A DNA stretch of 64,000 bases, from contig JAHQIY010000023.1 of the NCBI GenBank assembly GCA_019054805.1, forward strand, positions 558,001-622,000, given 5' to 3'. This stretch comes from Brachionus manjavacas (lineage: Eukaryota; Rotifera; Eurotatoria; Ploima; Brachionidae). The notes under the pieces are model-generated. The model saw only the letters and a program-made list of their open reading frames with translations, did no database searches and was not told where the DNA came from. Position 1 is the first letter of the stretch. Each line of letters opens with the position of its first letter. The translations under genes were made by a program, and so were the position numbers. Shown here piece by piece: positions 24,612-34,663 of the stretch.

Positions 24612-25165
24612 TTTTTTTCCCCAAATATTAAATAAAATTCTCCAATTATTAAAATTTAACTAATTTAAGACGGCGTGTGTTAACTAATTCATTAAGTAAA
24701 ATTACTGATTTTCACCAATTTTACTAGATGAATAAAAAATGACTTACTTTTCATAAAATTACTTATTTAATTTAAAAATGTGGATTTTTTTAAATCAAGT
24801 TTGATGCTAGTTTTTCCAATATTAAATTAAATTTAGAAAAAAATAATTTTTAATATACTTTTTAAAAAATTTTTGTTTATCACTTTATGAACCGAATTGT
24901 AAAAAACATAGAATTAAAACAAGCAAACAAGATTTCAGAACTCACATTTTTAATCAAAATTCATACCATAATATTCTAAATCATCCAAATATTGTTCTAA
25001 TTCAAACAAAAAAATTTTAATTGTACAAAACATTCTTCTCCTCTCAAACATTAAAAAAATAAATGAGAATAATATCAGTTATGTAAAATTTTGTAAAAAT
25101 ATTTTTTTTAGTAAGTTTAGTTAAAGTTTCAGTAATTTTAGTAAAAAACACTAAATCGCCATTTA
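24612..25165. other. Non-coding stretch
   Basis: Mirror of the 14,926-15,476 spacer; nothing recognised. Confidence 0.5.
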
Positions 25166-25431
25166 AGACAAGAGTCCACATTTGGCAAAGTAAAATTTAG
25201 ATCTTATATTATTTTTCTAATTTAATCAAAACATTTTAAATATGAAATTAAATTTCAATGCATTTTTTACAAATTACAAACCTTTTTAAAAATAAAAATA
25301 AAGCTTTGAAATGTTATAAAAATGTAAAAATCTACGATGAAACATTATTACGCATTTAAAAATTTTCTGATCAAATTAGAAAAATGAAATTTGATCAAAA
25401 ACTTACTTTGCCTCACATTTTTTATCTTTGG
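25166..25431. mobile_element. Possible MITE, right arm copy
   Basis: Mirror of 14,660-14,925, with inverted ends containing GGCAAAGTAA. Confidence 0.4.
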
Positions 25432-26376
25432 CAGTTTTAAATTGATGTAAAAATTATAAAACGAAATTTAAATTAAAAAATGCGTGTGATATCATTTCCT
25501 CTTATTTATTAGAACCTATCAATACTTGAAAATGATCATTCCTGATTTAACTAAACTAAACTTTCTAAAATTTCCAAAAAAATGAAAATTTAAGAAAGTT
25601 TAAAACGTTGTTTTAAAAATGGTTATTTTTAAAAAAGTTATAAAAAAAAACTTAATTTTCGAATTTTTGAAAAATAAGATATTTTTTCAAAAATTTTTGG
25701 TGGTTTTGAATTTTACCACATTTTACCAAAATTATCGTAAAATACCTCTTTTTCACTTTTCGGATTTTACGTTAATTTACGTAAATGTGGTCAAATTTGG
25801 TTAATTTAAGGTAATTTACACAATATTTCGTAAAATACTGTTATAAAATCACCACTGTAAATAAGAATTTGTATCTTGATAATTGATTCAAAAAATTTAA
25901 ATTTCCGGTTGAATTAAAAATATAAAATGGTAAAAGATAACTAAACATAAACCAGTTTAGAAATTAAAAACCTTATTAAGAAATCTTTATAAAATTTGAA
26001 TAATGTTGAATCTCGTTTTTATAAAATAAAATTTCAACTCTTTTTATTTGTTTTGCTTTGAATTTAATTTTTTTTTCTACCTTAATCATAATTTCCAGCA
26101 AAAAAATCTTTTAAATCAATTGCTTTTCTTATTTCATTGGTATCTTAAATATTCAAAAATATTACCGGAAACAAAAACAAAACTTTTCACCAAATTTAAA
26201 TTCCAAAGTAAATAGGGATCTTAAAAAAGGAGCTGAAAATGAATTTAATAAAATAAAAAAAAATAAATAATTGCAGAAATCCACTGTATACTTTGTGATT
26301 TTCAATTTGTGAATAAAATTAATTTATAAATTGATAATTTTTTAAGTTTTCCATTTTTATTTTATTTTCTTTTTAG
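25432..26376. other. Non-coding AT-rich stretch
   Basis: Mirror of 13,715-14,659. No gene. Confidence 0.5.
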
Positions 26377-26488
26377 CATTCAAATTATTTGAGAGATCTC
26401 TTTGACAATATAGCGAATAAAAAAATATAAGATTTGAACGATTTTGAATGGCAACGATGCTTCAGAGTCTATGTTCTAGATGAAAATG
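26377..26488 (+). pseudogene. Isolated dynein heavy-chain exon, right arm
   Basis: A 112-bp exon flanked by TTCTTTTTAG and GTAAGA reads YLRDLFDNIANKKI*DLNDF + EWQRCFRVYVLDENG. This fits the stretch just before the first AAA+ module of axonemal dyneins, where KKVxDxNDFxW is conserved. TAA (26,428-26,430) sits at a small-residue position. It is collinear with and downstream of the linker fragment on the same strand, so it could come from the same ancestral gene copy. Confidence 0.6.
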
Positions 26489-26850
26489 GTAAGAAAAATT
26501 TAATTATAAAAAATTAATCACCATTTTTGGACCCAAACTAATATCACTGGTTTGCATTTTTAGACATTGATTTTAATTTTTTAATTCTAACCCGAATCTG
26601 TTACATTTCTGTAAAATTTTCAGAACTCATCAAAATATCAATCATTTTTTTTATTGAATAAAAAAATTAAATTTTCAACTGTAAATATTTATTTAGAAGT
26701 AATATTATATGGTTAATAAAATTTAACTATTAAATGGTACAATTATTTTAAATTTTAAAAAGAAAACAATAAAAAACCAACAAATCATCGTATTCCATAA
26801 CATAATTTGGTATTAACATTCATATTAATTTAGTTAATTTTCATGATTAT
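26489..26850. other. Spacer
   Basis: Mirror of 13,243-13,602; nothing recognised. Confidence 0.5.
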
Positions 26851-27793
26851 TCAAGACTCTTCATCTGTAGAAGTGCAGAACTCTTCTTCTCTGTCACTCG
26901 GTTTAATAATTGTCACACCTTGTAGAGAACTTGGTACTGACCCATTTTTATCTTTAACACTATATCCTATTGTTTTATTTTCACTCTTTATTGGTTCTAT
27001 CGAAAAGCCAAGCTTTTTCATTTCTCTCCGAGCTTCACATGCGAGTTGAGAAATAAGCTTTCTAATAATATCAAATTTAAAGTCAGTATTGATTTTATTC
27101 TTTAAAATAAATTATTAGCTCATTAAAAAATTCTAAATAAAAATTACCATAACAAGCATGAATTTCATTTGATTAGTTCAAACATTCTATCCACCGTTGA
27201 ACCAGCCCATATCACAGGGTCTGTAATCAAATTGCTGATTACTTTGCGATAGCACTCAGATGCTGACTTTGAATTCTCAATAAGACTATCAAGCTGAATC
27301 TTTAGTTCATTTGAAATTGAAACATTTTTGTAATTGGAAGAAAGAATATGAATGTTATTTTTTTGTTCAGATGAGTAAAAACCAATTTGACATATTTCTT
27401 CGAATGGAGAAAATGATTTTAAAAAATTAATACTTAATTCTTTAATCTTGATTAATTTTCTATCATCTTTATTATAAAAATTATTTATTAATATATTAAA
27501 TTTTAATAGATTGATTTAAATAAAAGAATTACCAAATGTGTTTCTCAAAGCCTCAATAGTTGCTTTCATTTCTTTAAGTTCAATTACTAGATCATGATTT
27601 TTAGACTTTTCATTTTTAAGAGCCTCATCTGTTTCTTTCAATCTGGATTCTAGAAATTTATTTTTCTGTTTCACAATCAATATATCTTGTGATTGATTAG
27701 AACTATGTGAATGCTGTTCTTGACTATGATTTTTTTCTTTTAATAGATTTTAAATCCTCTAAATTGTATGAACGTAAAACTTTTAATTGTTTT
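26851..27793 (-). pseudogene. Coiled-coil gene next to tnp2 remnant, right arm
   Basis: Mirror of 12,298-13,242 with the same three exons. The A run after KRK is two bases shorter than on the left, breaking the first exon. The C-terminal exon (SQLACEARREMKKLGFSIEP to DEES) is intact at 26,851-27,100. Confidence 0.55.
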
Positions 27794-27939
27794 TCTTTAA
27801 ATCTTTAAGTCTTGATATTCTCTTTAAATTTCTAGTGAATTTTTCAACCTTCTTTTATTTATCTTAATTTTTCAATATTATTTTAATTTGAAGGGTATTA
27901 GCTCGATACAGATAAACTTATAGAAAAAATAAAGTTTAC

Positions 27940-29002
27940 CTGCAACAATCACATTTTCAAGACAAAATCGTTTATTCAAGGGGACTTCATTTAGAGTTAA
28001 AAAACTGGCCAGATACAAAGAGATGACTTTTCAGATAAACTAATAAGTCTTCACGTTCATTTTTTAAAATATTTTGGTAAATGTTTCCATCTATGATATC
28101 TTCTATAAAATCATTTTCTGTTGTGTTATTTTTGTGGTCAAATAAATTATTTGCATTGAAAATGTTTCTTAATTGATCTTCAATATCTAGTTGATAATCC
28201 ATTTGTAATCTAAAATATATTTTTTTAAATTCTAAATTAAAATTAGATCAATTTGAATAAAGTTTAATTTAAAATGATTCAAATTTTGTAACAAAAGAAA
28301 ATAAAGTAAAAAAAAAAATACATACTTTAGCCAACATATGTTACATTGGTTTCTTAGTCTGTTTTTAACATCATTAAAAATTTTGTTACAATATTTACAT
28401 ACCCATCGCTTAACAAACTTTGAATTGTTTAATTGTACTCCAGTATTCCTAAAACAGTTGTCAAAATTGTAAGGAATGTTAATGGCTAAACTTTGAGAAT
28501 TATGAAAAATTTCTAGAAATTCACATAATAGTTTAAAAGAATGTTGAGTTAATCCTGCATTATAATAGAGTATCAAAAGAGCTAAATTAAATGTTTGGTC
28601 CTCGCTATTTTGATTTGAACAATCCATCTCATATGTTTCATTTGTGTTTTCACAAGTCGAATCTAAACAAATTTGTGTGTAAGGGTGAATCGGAAATCAA
28701 AGACTCGTTATCGCTAAACGCTTGATCAAACAAATTCTCTGGGAAAATCTCACTTTTTGGAGAGTCTTTTATTTTTAATAAACAATTTTTTCTTTTTTAA
28801 GCCTTCTTCTTGATGTTTTAGGCACTTTAACTCCAGATTCTCGTAAATATCGATATTTTCTAAAATAGACCATCTAAAATAAATTGAAAAAAAATGCTTC
28901 AAAAATATTGATTCAAAATTATAAGTACAAAAAATTATTTTTTCTTACTGAATATAAATTCAAATTTGATTCATCACTTAAAAAAGATTTAAGTTTACTC
29001 AT
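27940..29002 (-). pseudogene. tnp2/CACTA-like transposase N-terminal remnant, right arm
   Basis: Mirror of 11,088-12,148. This arm keeps the frame through CEFLEIFHNSQSLAINIPYN and the zinc ribbon KRWVCKYCNKIF...NQCNICW (28,232-28,627). The other frame changes (before CENTNETYEMDC and in YLKSSLCIWPVF) are shared with the left arm. The remnant lies in opposite orientation to the dynein pieces on either side, consistent with insertion of a separate transposon. Confidence 0.72.
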
Positions 29003-29457
29003 TTTTGCTTACTTCTCTTTTTCAGTATATGCAGGGAATCTGTTTTTTTGTTTATCCTTTTAACTAATTGAATTTTTGAAAAAAAAGGAGGAGCAAAGAT
29101 ATTCAGTGATTTTTTTGATAAAAAAAGGTGGAGCTTGTTCTTAGATTTCTGAATTGTATAAATTATTGGATATTTTTTTCAACTCATAAAAATTACAGAC
29201 AAAAATTTCTGCGACATGTAAGTATCAGTCTGTATTACGCATGAGACAGAAAATTTGAATAGACTGGGTGAAGTGCTGAATATCTCAAGAAAACTAGAGA
29301 ACGTCAGGACACAAAAAGAAAAATGCCATTATCAACGTAATTTATTTTTTTTATTTTTTAATAAAAATATAAAATTATTAAAATAAGTAAAAAATATGTT
29401 TTATTTTTTTTGGTTTAAAGTTAGGTTATAAATGAATAAATGTCAATTTTTTTATTT
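29003..29457. other. Spacer with a diverged repeated module
   Basis: AAGAAAACTAGAGAACGTC (about 29,287-29,305) is shared with the 34.2-kb region. The frame around it reads LNRLGEVLNISRKLENVRTQ versus RKRENVRTR at 34.2 kb. Origin unknown. Confidence 0.4.
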
Positions 29458-30209
29458 ACAAAACAAATTATCTAAATTGCTGACAATCTGAATTCTACCA
29501 GACGAATCGTTTTTCTTAACGATTCTAGAGCCATGCGTAAGCATGTTTCGTGATCTGATTTACGAATGATTTAGATTTTTTGCTTCATAAATAAATATTA
29601 ATTGATCATATTTTACACTAAAATTAAAAGAATTTAAAAATATTTTTTATTTTATTCTGGTTTAAAAATTTTCTAGTTTTTAGATAAATGTCAATTTTTT
29701 TATTTACAAAACAAATTATCTAAATTGCTGACAATCTGAATTCTAACAGACGAATCGTTTTTCTTAACGATTCTAGAGCCATGCGTAAGCATGTTTCGTG
29801 ATCTGATTTACGAATGATTTAGATTTTTTGCTTCATAAATAAATATTAATTGATCATATTTTACACTAAAATTAAAAGAATTTAAAAATATTTTTAATTT
29901 TTTTCTGGTTTAAAAATTTTCTAGTTTTTAGATAAATGTCAATTTTTTTATTTACAAAACAAATTATCTAAATTGCTGACAATCTGAATTCTACCATACG
30001 AATCGTTTTTCTTAACGATTCTAGAGCCATGCGTAAGCATGTTTCGTGATCTGATTTACGAATGATTTAGATTTTTTGCTTCATAAATAAATATTAATTG
30101 ATCATATTTTACACTAAAATTAAAAGAATTTAAAAATATTTTTTATTTTATTCTGGTTTAAAAATTTTCTAGTTTTTAGATAAATGTCAATTTTTTTATT
30201 TACAAAACA
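29458..30209. repeat. 248-bp tandem repeat, 3 units
   Basis: ACAAAACA marks at 29,458, 29,706, 29,954 and 30,202 are each 248 bp apart. Units differ by single bases (for example CCAGACG, ACAGACG, CCATACG beside the larger hairpin), while both hairpins are unchanged in all copies. Confidence 0.95.
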
Positions 30210-30726
30210 AACAAATAAAAAAAGACTTCGTGAGTAAAACGTTTTTGTCTCCAACTGGCATCTTGGATAATTTGTACAACGACACAGGCAATTGCAGATT
30301 TTGACTTACTTATTGTCTGATCCAACTCAATTTATATGAGAAAAAATTGAGTCCTTTTTTCTAACATTGACCGAGTTTTAATTTTTGCTTAAATGCAGAA
30401 ACATGAAAATGGTTAAAATATTGTCACATAATTTCAATAGATTCGATGAATTTTTTTGATATAAAGCGCGAATAAATGACTGAGTAACCCCAAAAAAATT
30501 TAGAAAATTAAAAAATTTACCAGCCAAAATCATTGCAGGAAAATTGTTTAATTCAAATTTAAAATTCCGAGCAAGATATATTCACTTTTTTCGGTCTCTT
30601 TAAGAAAAAATAATTGATTTCGATTTAATTTAGTTTATTATCTATGTTTCTCTTTAAAGATAGAATTAAATAAGTTAATATATTATTATTTTTTTAGAAA
30701 ATATTTAATTATTCTAAGATACAAAG
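30210..30726. other. Intergenic stretch
   Basis: Mirror of 9,620-10,132. No frame or specific promoter motif recognised. Confidence 0.5.
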
Positions 30727-31974
30727 ATGGCTGAAAGCATAGTTTCATGTAAATTTAAAGATTTTAAAATTTTTTTAACTAAACAATTCATTTTAAGTTA
30801 ATTCAACAGAAGTAGAATCAATTGACTCAACTGCTATAAAACAAAGATTTTTCAATCTGGAAGAATTTTTAATTTATTCAATTAAAAAAAAAATTTTCTA
30901 ATCTTTTATGTTAAGAAACCAAGTCAAATCAAAAAATTTTATAAAAAATTCCTGGTTGTCTGCTCTTCAGTATTTGCAAATAACAATCTTCAAAACAAAT
31001 TGTCAACAAGAGAAATCCGTCAGAGATTTCAGCGTAATGATTTAATTTAATTAACTTTTAAATTATAATTTTTTTTTTCTATTTTCTTAGAAGGTTCCAT
31101 AGAAAAGCCATCTTTCGAGGAATGGTTTAAAAATAAGTGCTTTATTACCTGGGATAAAAAAAGCGAAAAATTAATTCTAAGTAAAAAATTTAAAATAAAA
31201 ATTTAAAAACTAAAAATAAACTTATAAAATAAAGAAAATGATTTGCAAGTCCAGTCTCCTGGAGAATTAAGTCAAACAATTCAAAATCCATAAGGAGATG
31301 TCCCTTTAATTAGTGGTTGAAATCAAATTTTTTTAAAAAATATTAACAAGTTGTAAATTAAAAGCTCCAGCTGGAATTAATTTGTCAGAAATTATAAATG
31401 AACAACTTTCCGAATCAGAAACGCCAATTGGTTCAGAAGGATCAAAAACGCCAATTAATTCAGAAGAATTGACAAATCACGAAGGAAACTCAAGTGATAA
31501 TAATGGCAAAAGAAATTCGATTCCTTTGACAAAAAAGAAAAAGTTGTCAAAAAAAAAAAATATACACAAAAAAGGTACTCTTCGAAATCTTGCTCAAAGT
31601 TATAGGGATCTAACTGGTGCTAATATTGAGGATACATCTTTCAAGGTTACTTTTTTAAAATTTTAAAATTTAACTCCATTCAATATTTCTTATTAATAAA
31701 CTTTCTACTAGGTTGAAAACGTTATCGGCCACAAGTTTGATAGTATCAGAAACAAGCTAGAACTCAAAATTCAATGGGCTCCAGATAAAAAGCGTAGGAT
31801 GAAATATAAACAGCTGTAAGACAATATAGCAAGAAAGTCTATCAAAAATATCATAAGATGAAAAAAAGAGCTTATTTTGGGAAAAAATTTGATATTTCCA
31901 AAGCTACGCATGAAGCCTTAGAAATTTCTGATGGTTTTTTTGATAAACTAGGAAAGAAATCTAAAAAATACTGA
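30727..31974 (+). pseudogene. Unrecognised six-exon gene, right arm
   Basis: Exons 30,727-30,748 (MAESIVS), 30,798-31,033, 31,091-31,180 (GSIEKPSFEEWFKNKCFITW), 31,235-31,315 (NDLQVQSPGELSQTIQNP), 31,365-31,645 (APAGINLSEIINEQLSESE, then a Lys-rich patch, then LRNLAQSYRDLTGANIEDT) and 31,712-31,974 (VENVIGHKFDSIRNKLELKI to KKSKKY, TGA). All five junctions have GT-AG ends and match in phase, which strongly supports a genuine ancestral gene. Defects: an A10 run in exon 2 is one base short of keeping the frame, TAA in NP*GDVPL, and a one-base slip (or a 14-bp GTAAG...TATAG micro-intron) at 31,816-31,829. It is a basic, probably nuclear, protein of about 350 residues with no family recognised. 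It could be a transposon accessory gene. Confidence 0.6.
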
Positions 31975-32129
31975 TTTTTTTTTTGTTTTGATTTATTTTT
32001 TTATTTTTCTTATTATTATTAAATAGTTATATTTAAATTTATCCTATTTAAATAAAATAATTAAAGATTTTATCAAATTTTATTATTTTATTTATCACTC
32101 AAATTTGTTCAAACAAAAAATTAAAATTT

Positions 32130-32351
32130 ATGAAATTACCCTGTGAAGAAGAAGATAATTACCCTTTCTTTAATTTGAAAAAGATACCTAACAAAAAACA
32201 GTAAATACCAGTAATTTTGGTCTAAATATAAAATATTTTTTAATTTAAAGGAAAAAGTTCATCGGTCACCATCCAGTTTACACAAATGCAGCGTAAAATT
32301 CGAGCACCAAGAGTGTTTGAACTAGTATCTCTTCAAGAAAAGACAAAGTAA
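32130..32351 (+). CDS. Two-exon small gene candidate, right arm
   Basis: Exon 1 (32,130-32,200) starts with ATG and reads MKLPCEEEDNYPFFNLKK. Exon 2 begins at 32,251 after TTTAAAG. Splicing these sites gives a short end (FIGHHPVYTNAA), whereas a longer open frame in exon 2 (VTIQFTQMQRKIRAPRVF ... QEKTK) would need another junction. Function unknown. Confidence 0.3.
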
Positions 32352-32665
32352 ACATTTTTTTAAATAATTTTTATTTTTTTAAAAAGTCATTTAAAAGGAG
32401 ATATTTTATTTACAATAGAAATCTTTTTAAAATATAGCAGATTTTTTATCAGAAACATGAATTCAATTTTTTAAAATAATATCAAAAACTTTTCTTGAAA
32501 ATTTGGTTAACAATCAAATATATTATATATTGAAAAAAATCCAAACCATTTAATTTTATAAATATTAATTTAACAAAAATTCAAAATTTAAAGAATCAGA
32601 AAATTCTCAAAATAAAAAACAAACATTGAATGATGACTTGCAAAAACAAAATAGAATAGAGGCTT

Positions 32666-33584
32666 TTGCTCAAATCCGGCCTTATCGAGTCCTTCAAAAT
32701 CGCGCCTCAACCCTCAAATCAGCTCATAGCCGACAATCAAGCATCGGCCTTCGAAATTCCATTCACCGAACCTGACTTGAGCGTTGTAGACTCAAAATTT
32801 GTTCTCGACGAAATATCGAAAGTTCCTGAGACCAACTACCAAAGCCACTATTCGAGCCCAGAAGGCCAATACTACTGCAACATTCAAAAGGCATTCTCCA
32901 GTCATACAATCATTCACTGCACTCTGATCAGTCCAAAGAGTCCAATCAGGTATTCAACCAGATGTCCAACACAGAGAACAACTCGACAGCGCTCAGGAAA
33001 AAGCTTCAAGAACGACTGGACCCAAAAAGTTCTCTGCTTACGCCACATCCAGCACATTTGCCAAGAACCAGTCTGTGAACATCGCAGTCGTCTCAGCAGT
33101 CATATCAAGCAAACAATTTGCCAAGCCCGACCTGGAGACGACCAAATCGACCAAAAAAGATCCAGAATCTAAGCCACCAACTAGTCAAATCATGTACAAC
33201 GAATTCAAAAACCCACAGCAGCCACCAAATACGGCGTTTAACTATTCACTCATTCGCGAGCCATATTCATATGCTACCACTGTGACTGTGACGACCAAGC
33301 ACTATCCGCCACAAAACAACTCACCATCCTATCCACCTATGCCTAATCTTAAGCCAGACAACTCGCATAGCAACCCGTCGTACGCTAAAACCAAAATGCC
33401 GCAAATGTACAATCAAAACCAGAGTGTTGTTTATGCACCGATAGACTGCGGTAGCCGTGCTCCAAATGAGCTGTACCTTGAGCCAGCAAGTCAAGTGACC
33501 AACATTAAGATAAAACCCAAGATAAATGTTAACTTCCAAATGGCAGATGCGTATAGTCAACAAAACATAGCAAGTATAATATAA
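32666..33584 (+). pseudogene. Pro/Asn/Gln-rich host-like gene fragment, right arm
   Basis: Reads LKSGLIESFKIAPQPSNQL ... FTEPDLSVVDSKFVLDEIS + KVPETNYQ, then after frame slips LRKKLQERLDPKKFSAYATS and an intact 169-codon tail (33,075-33,584) with MYNEFKNPQQPPNTAF, PSYPPMPNLKPDNS and MYNQNQSVVYAPIDCGS, ending IASII before TAA. Composition suggests a disordered tail of a host protein. Base composition is GC-richer than the adjacent DNA, as in the dynein fragment. Not recognised; likely captured or decayed. Confidence 0.5.
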
Positions 33585-33589
33585 TGATA

Positions 33590-34054
33590 CTTTAAGGTAC
33601 CAAAACACCAAAATTAAATGTAGTTATTAAGCTTTTTATTAAAGAAAAAAAATTTTAATATAATCATGATTTTTACTTGATTGTTCATATTAAATGAGTT
33701 GCTAAAATAGCATAAAAATCGCTTTTTAAACGGGACTACACTGACAAAAGATTAAGATTTTTTTTAAATTTTATTTTTTTTTGTGAATTGGAAAAAAAAT
33801 TCTGTAGATAAAAAATTAATAAAATTTTCGGCCTCTTTCACATTTTTTAGAGAAATTTAAAAAAAAATGATAATGAATTACATTATTTATCTAACATATT
33901 TTGAAAAAATTTTTTTTGATTTTTAATATCTCAAAACTTAATCATGTGTCAAGAAGGATTGAGCCTCAATTCCAATCGGCAAAGAATCCGTCTAAATAAA
34001 ATTCTTTATCTTTCGATCTGAAATAAGTTAGCGATTCGATTGGCGAATAATTTA
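33590..34054. other. AT-rich spacer
   Basis: No gene; mirror of 6,330-6,735 plus flank. Confidence 0.5.
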
Positions 34055-34200
34055 TCGAAGGAGTTAAACTTGACTTGGAGAAAATGTTCGACGAATCGGA
34101 CCAACGCACACCTTTGGTATGCTATTGTCAATTGGAAAGATACGAAAATATGGAGAGAAAGAAAAAAGAGTCCGGCAGCAACAAAGAAAACGAGAGAACG
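34055..34200 (+). pseudogene. Possible dynein heavy-chain C-terminal scrap, right arm
   Basis: The frame LDLEKMFDESDQRTPLVC resembles the sequence before the FLSMGSDPT region near AAA5/AAA6 of axonemal dyneins. One base later the other frame gives LSIG, as if the gene slipped. The downstream sequence merges into a module shared with 29.29 kb, so the match is short and uncertain. It is same-strand and collinear with the other dynein pieces. Confidence 0.35.
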
Positions 34201-34663
34201 TCCGGACACGAACAGACAAAAACCATAAACACCGTAATTTGTTTTTTTTCAATTTAAGTGCAGAGTTTGATAAAATCAGAAAAAAATTGTTAGACACTCG
34301 ACAAGGAAGAAATAATTTTTTTTTAAAATTTAAAAATCATTTTAAATAAAAATATAAAATTTTTAAAAGAATAAATAAATTTTATTTAAATTAAAAATTA
34401 GTTTAAACAAATACTCTCTACATTTTATGAATTTCTGTAATCGATAAAAGCAATAAAGTAATAACACTTTATACTTTATATTTAAAAAAAAATGAAAATA
34501 CACACAATTTTTAAAATTCAATTCCCCATTCTATTTTGACGATTGCTTTTCTAAAACAGTTCCATTTCATTACATAAAAAAATTTCTAAAAATATTTTAT
34601 ATTTTTAAAAAATTTTAGATATTTTAGATAATTATTAAGAAAAATTATTATTTAAACTAAATA
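34201..34663. other. Shared module then AT-rich spacer
   Basis: About 34,183-34,240 carries the AAGAAAACGAGAGAACGTC module. The remainder precedes the transposase ATG and contains no recognised promoter element. Confidence 0.45.
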
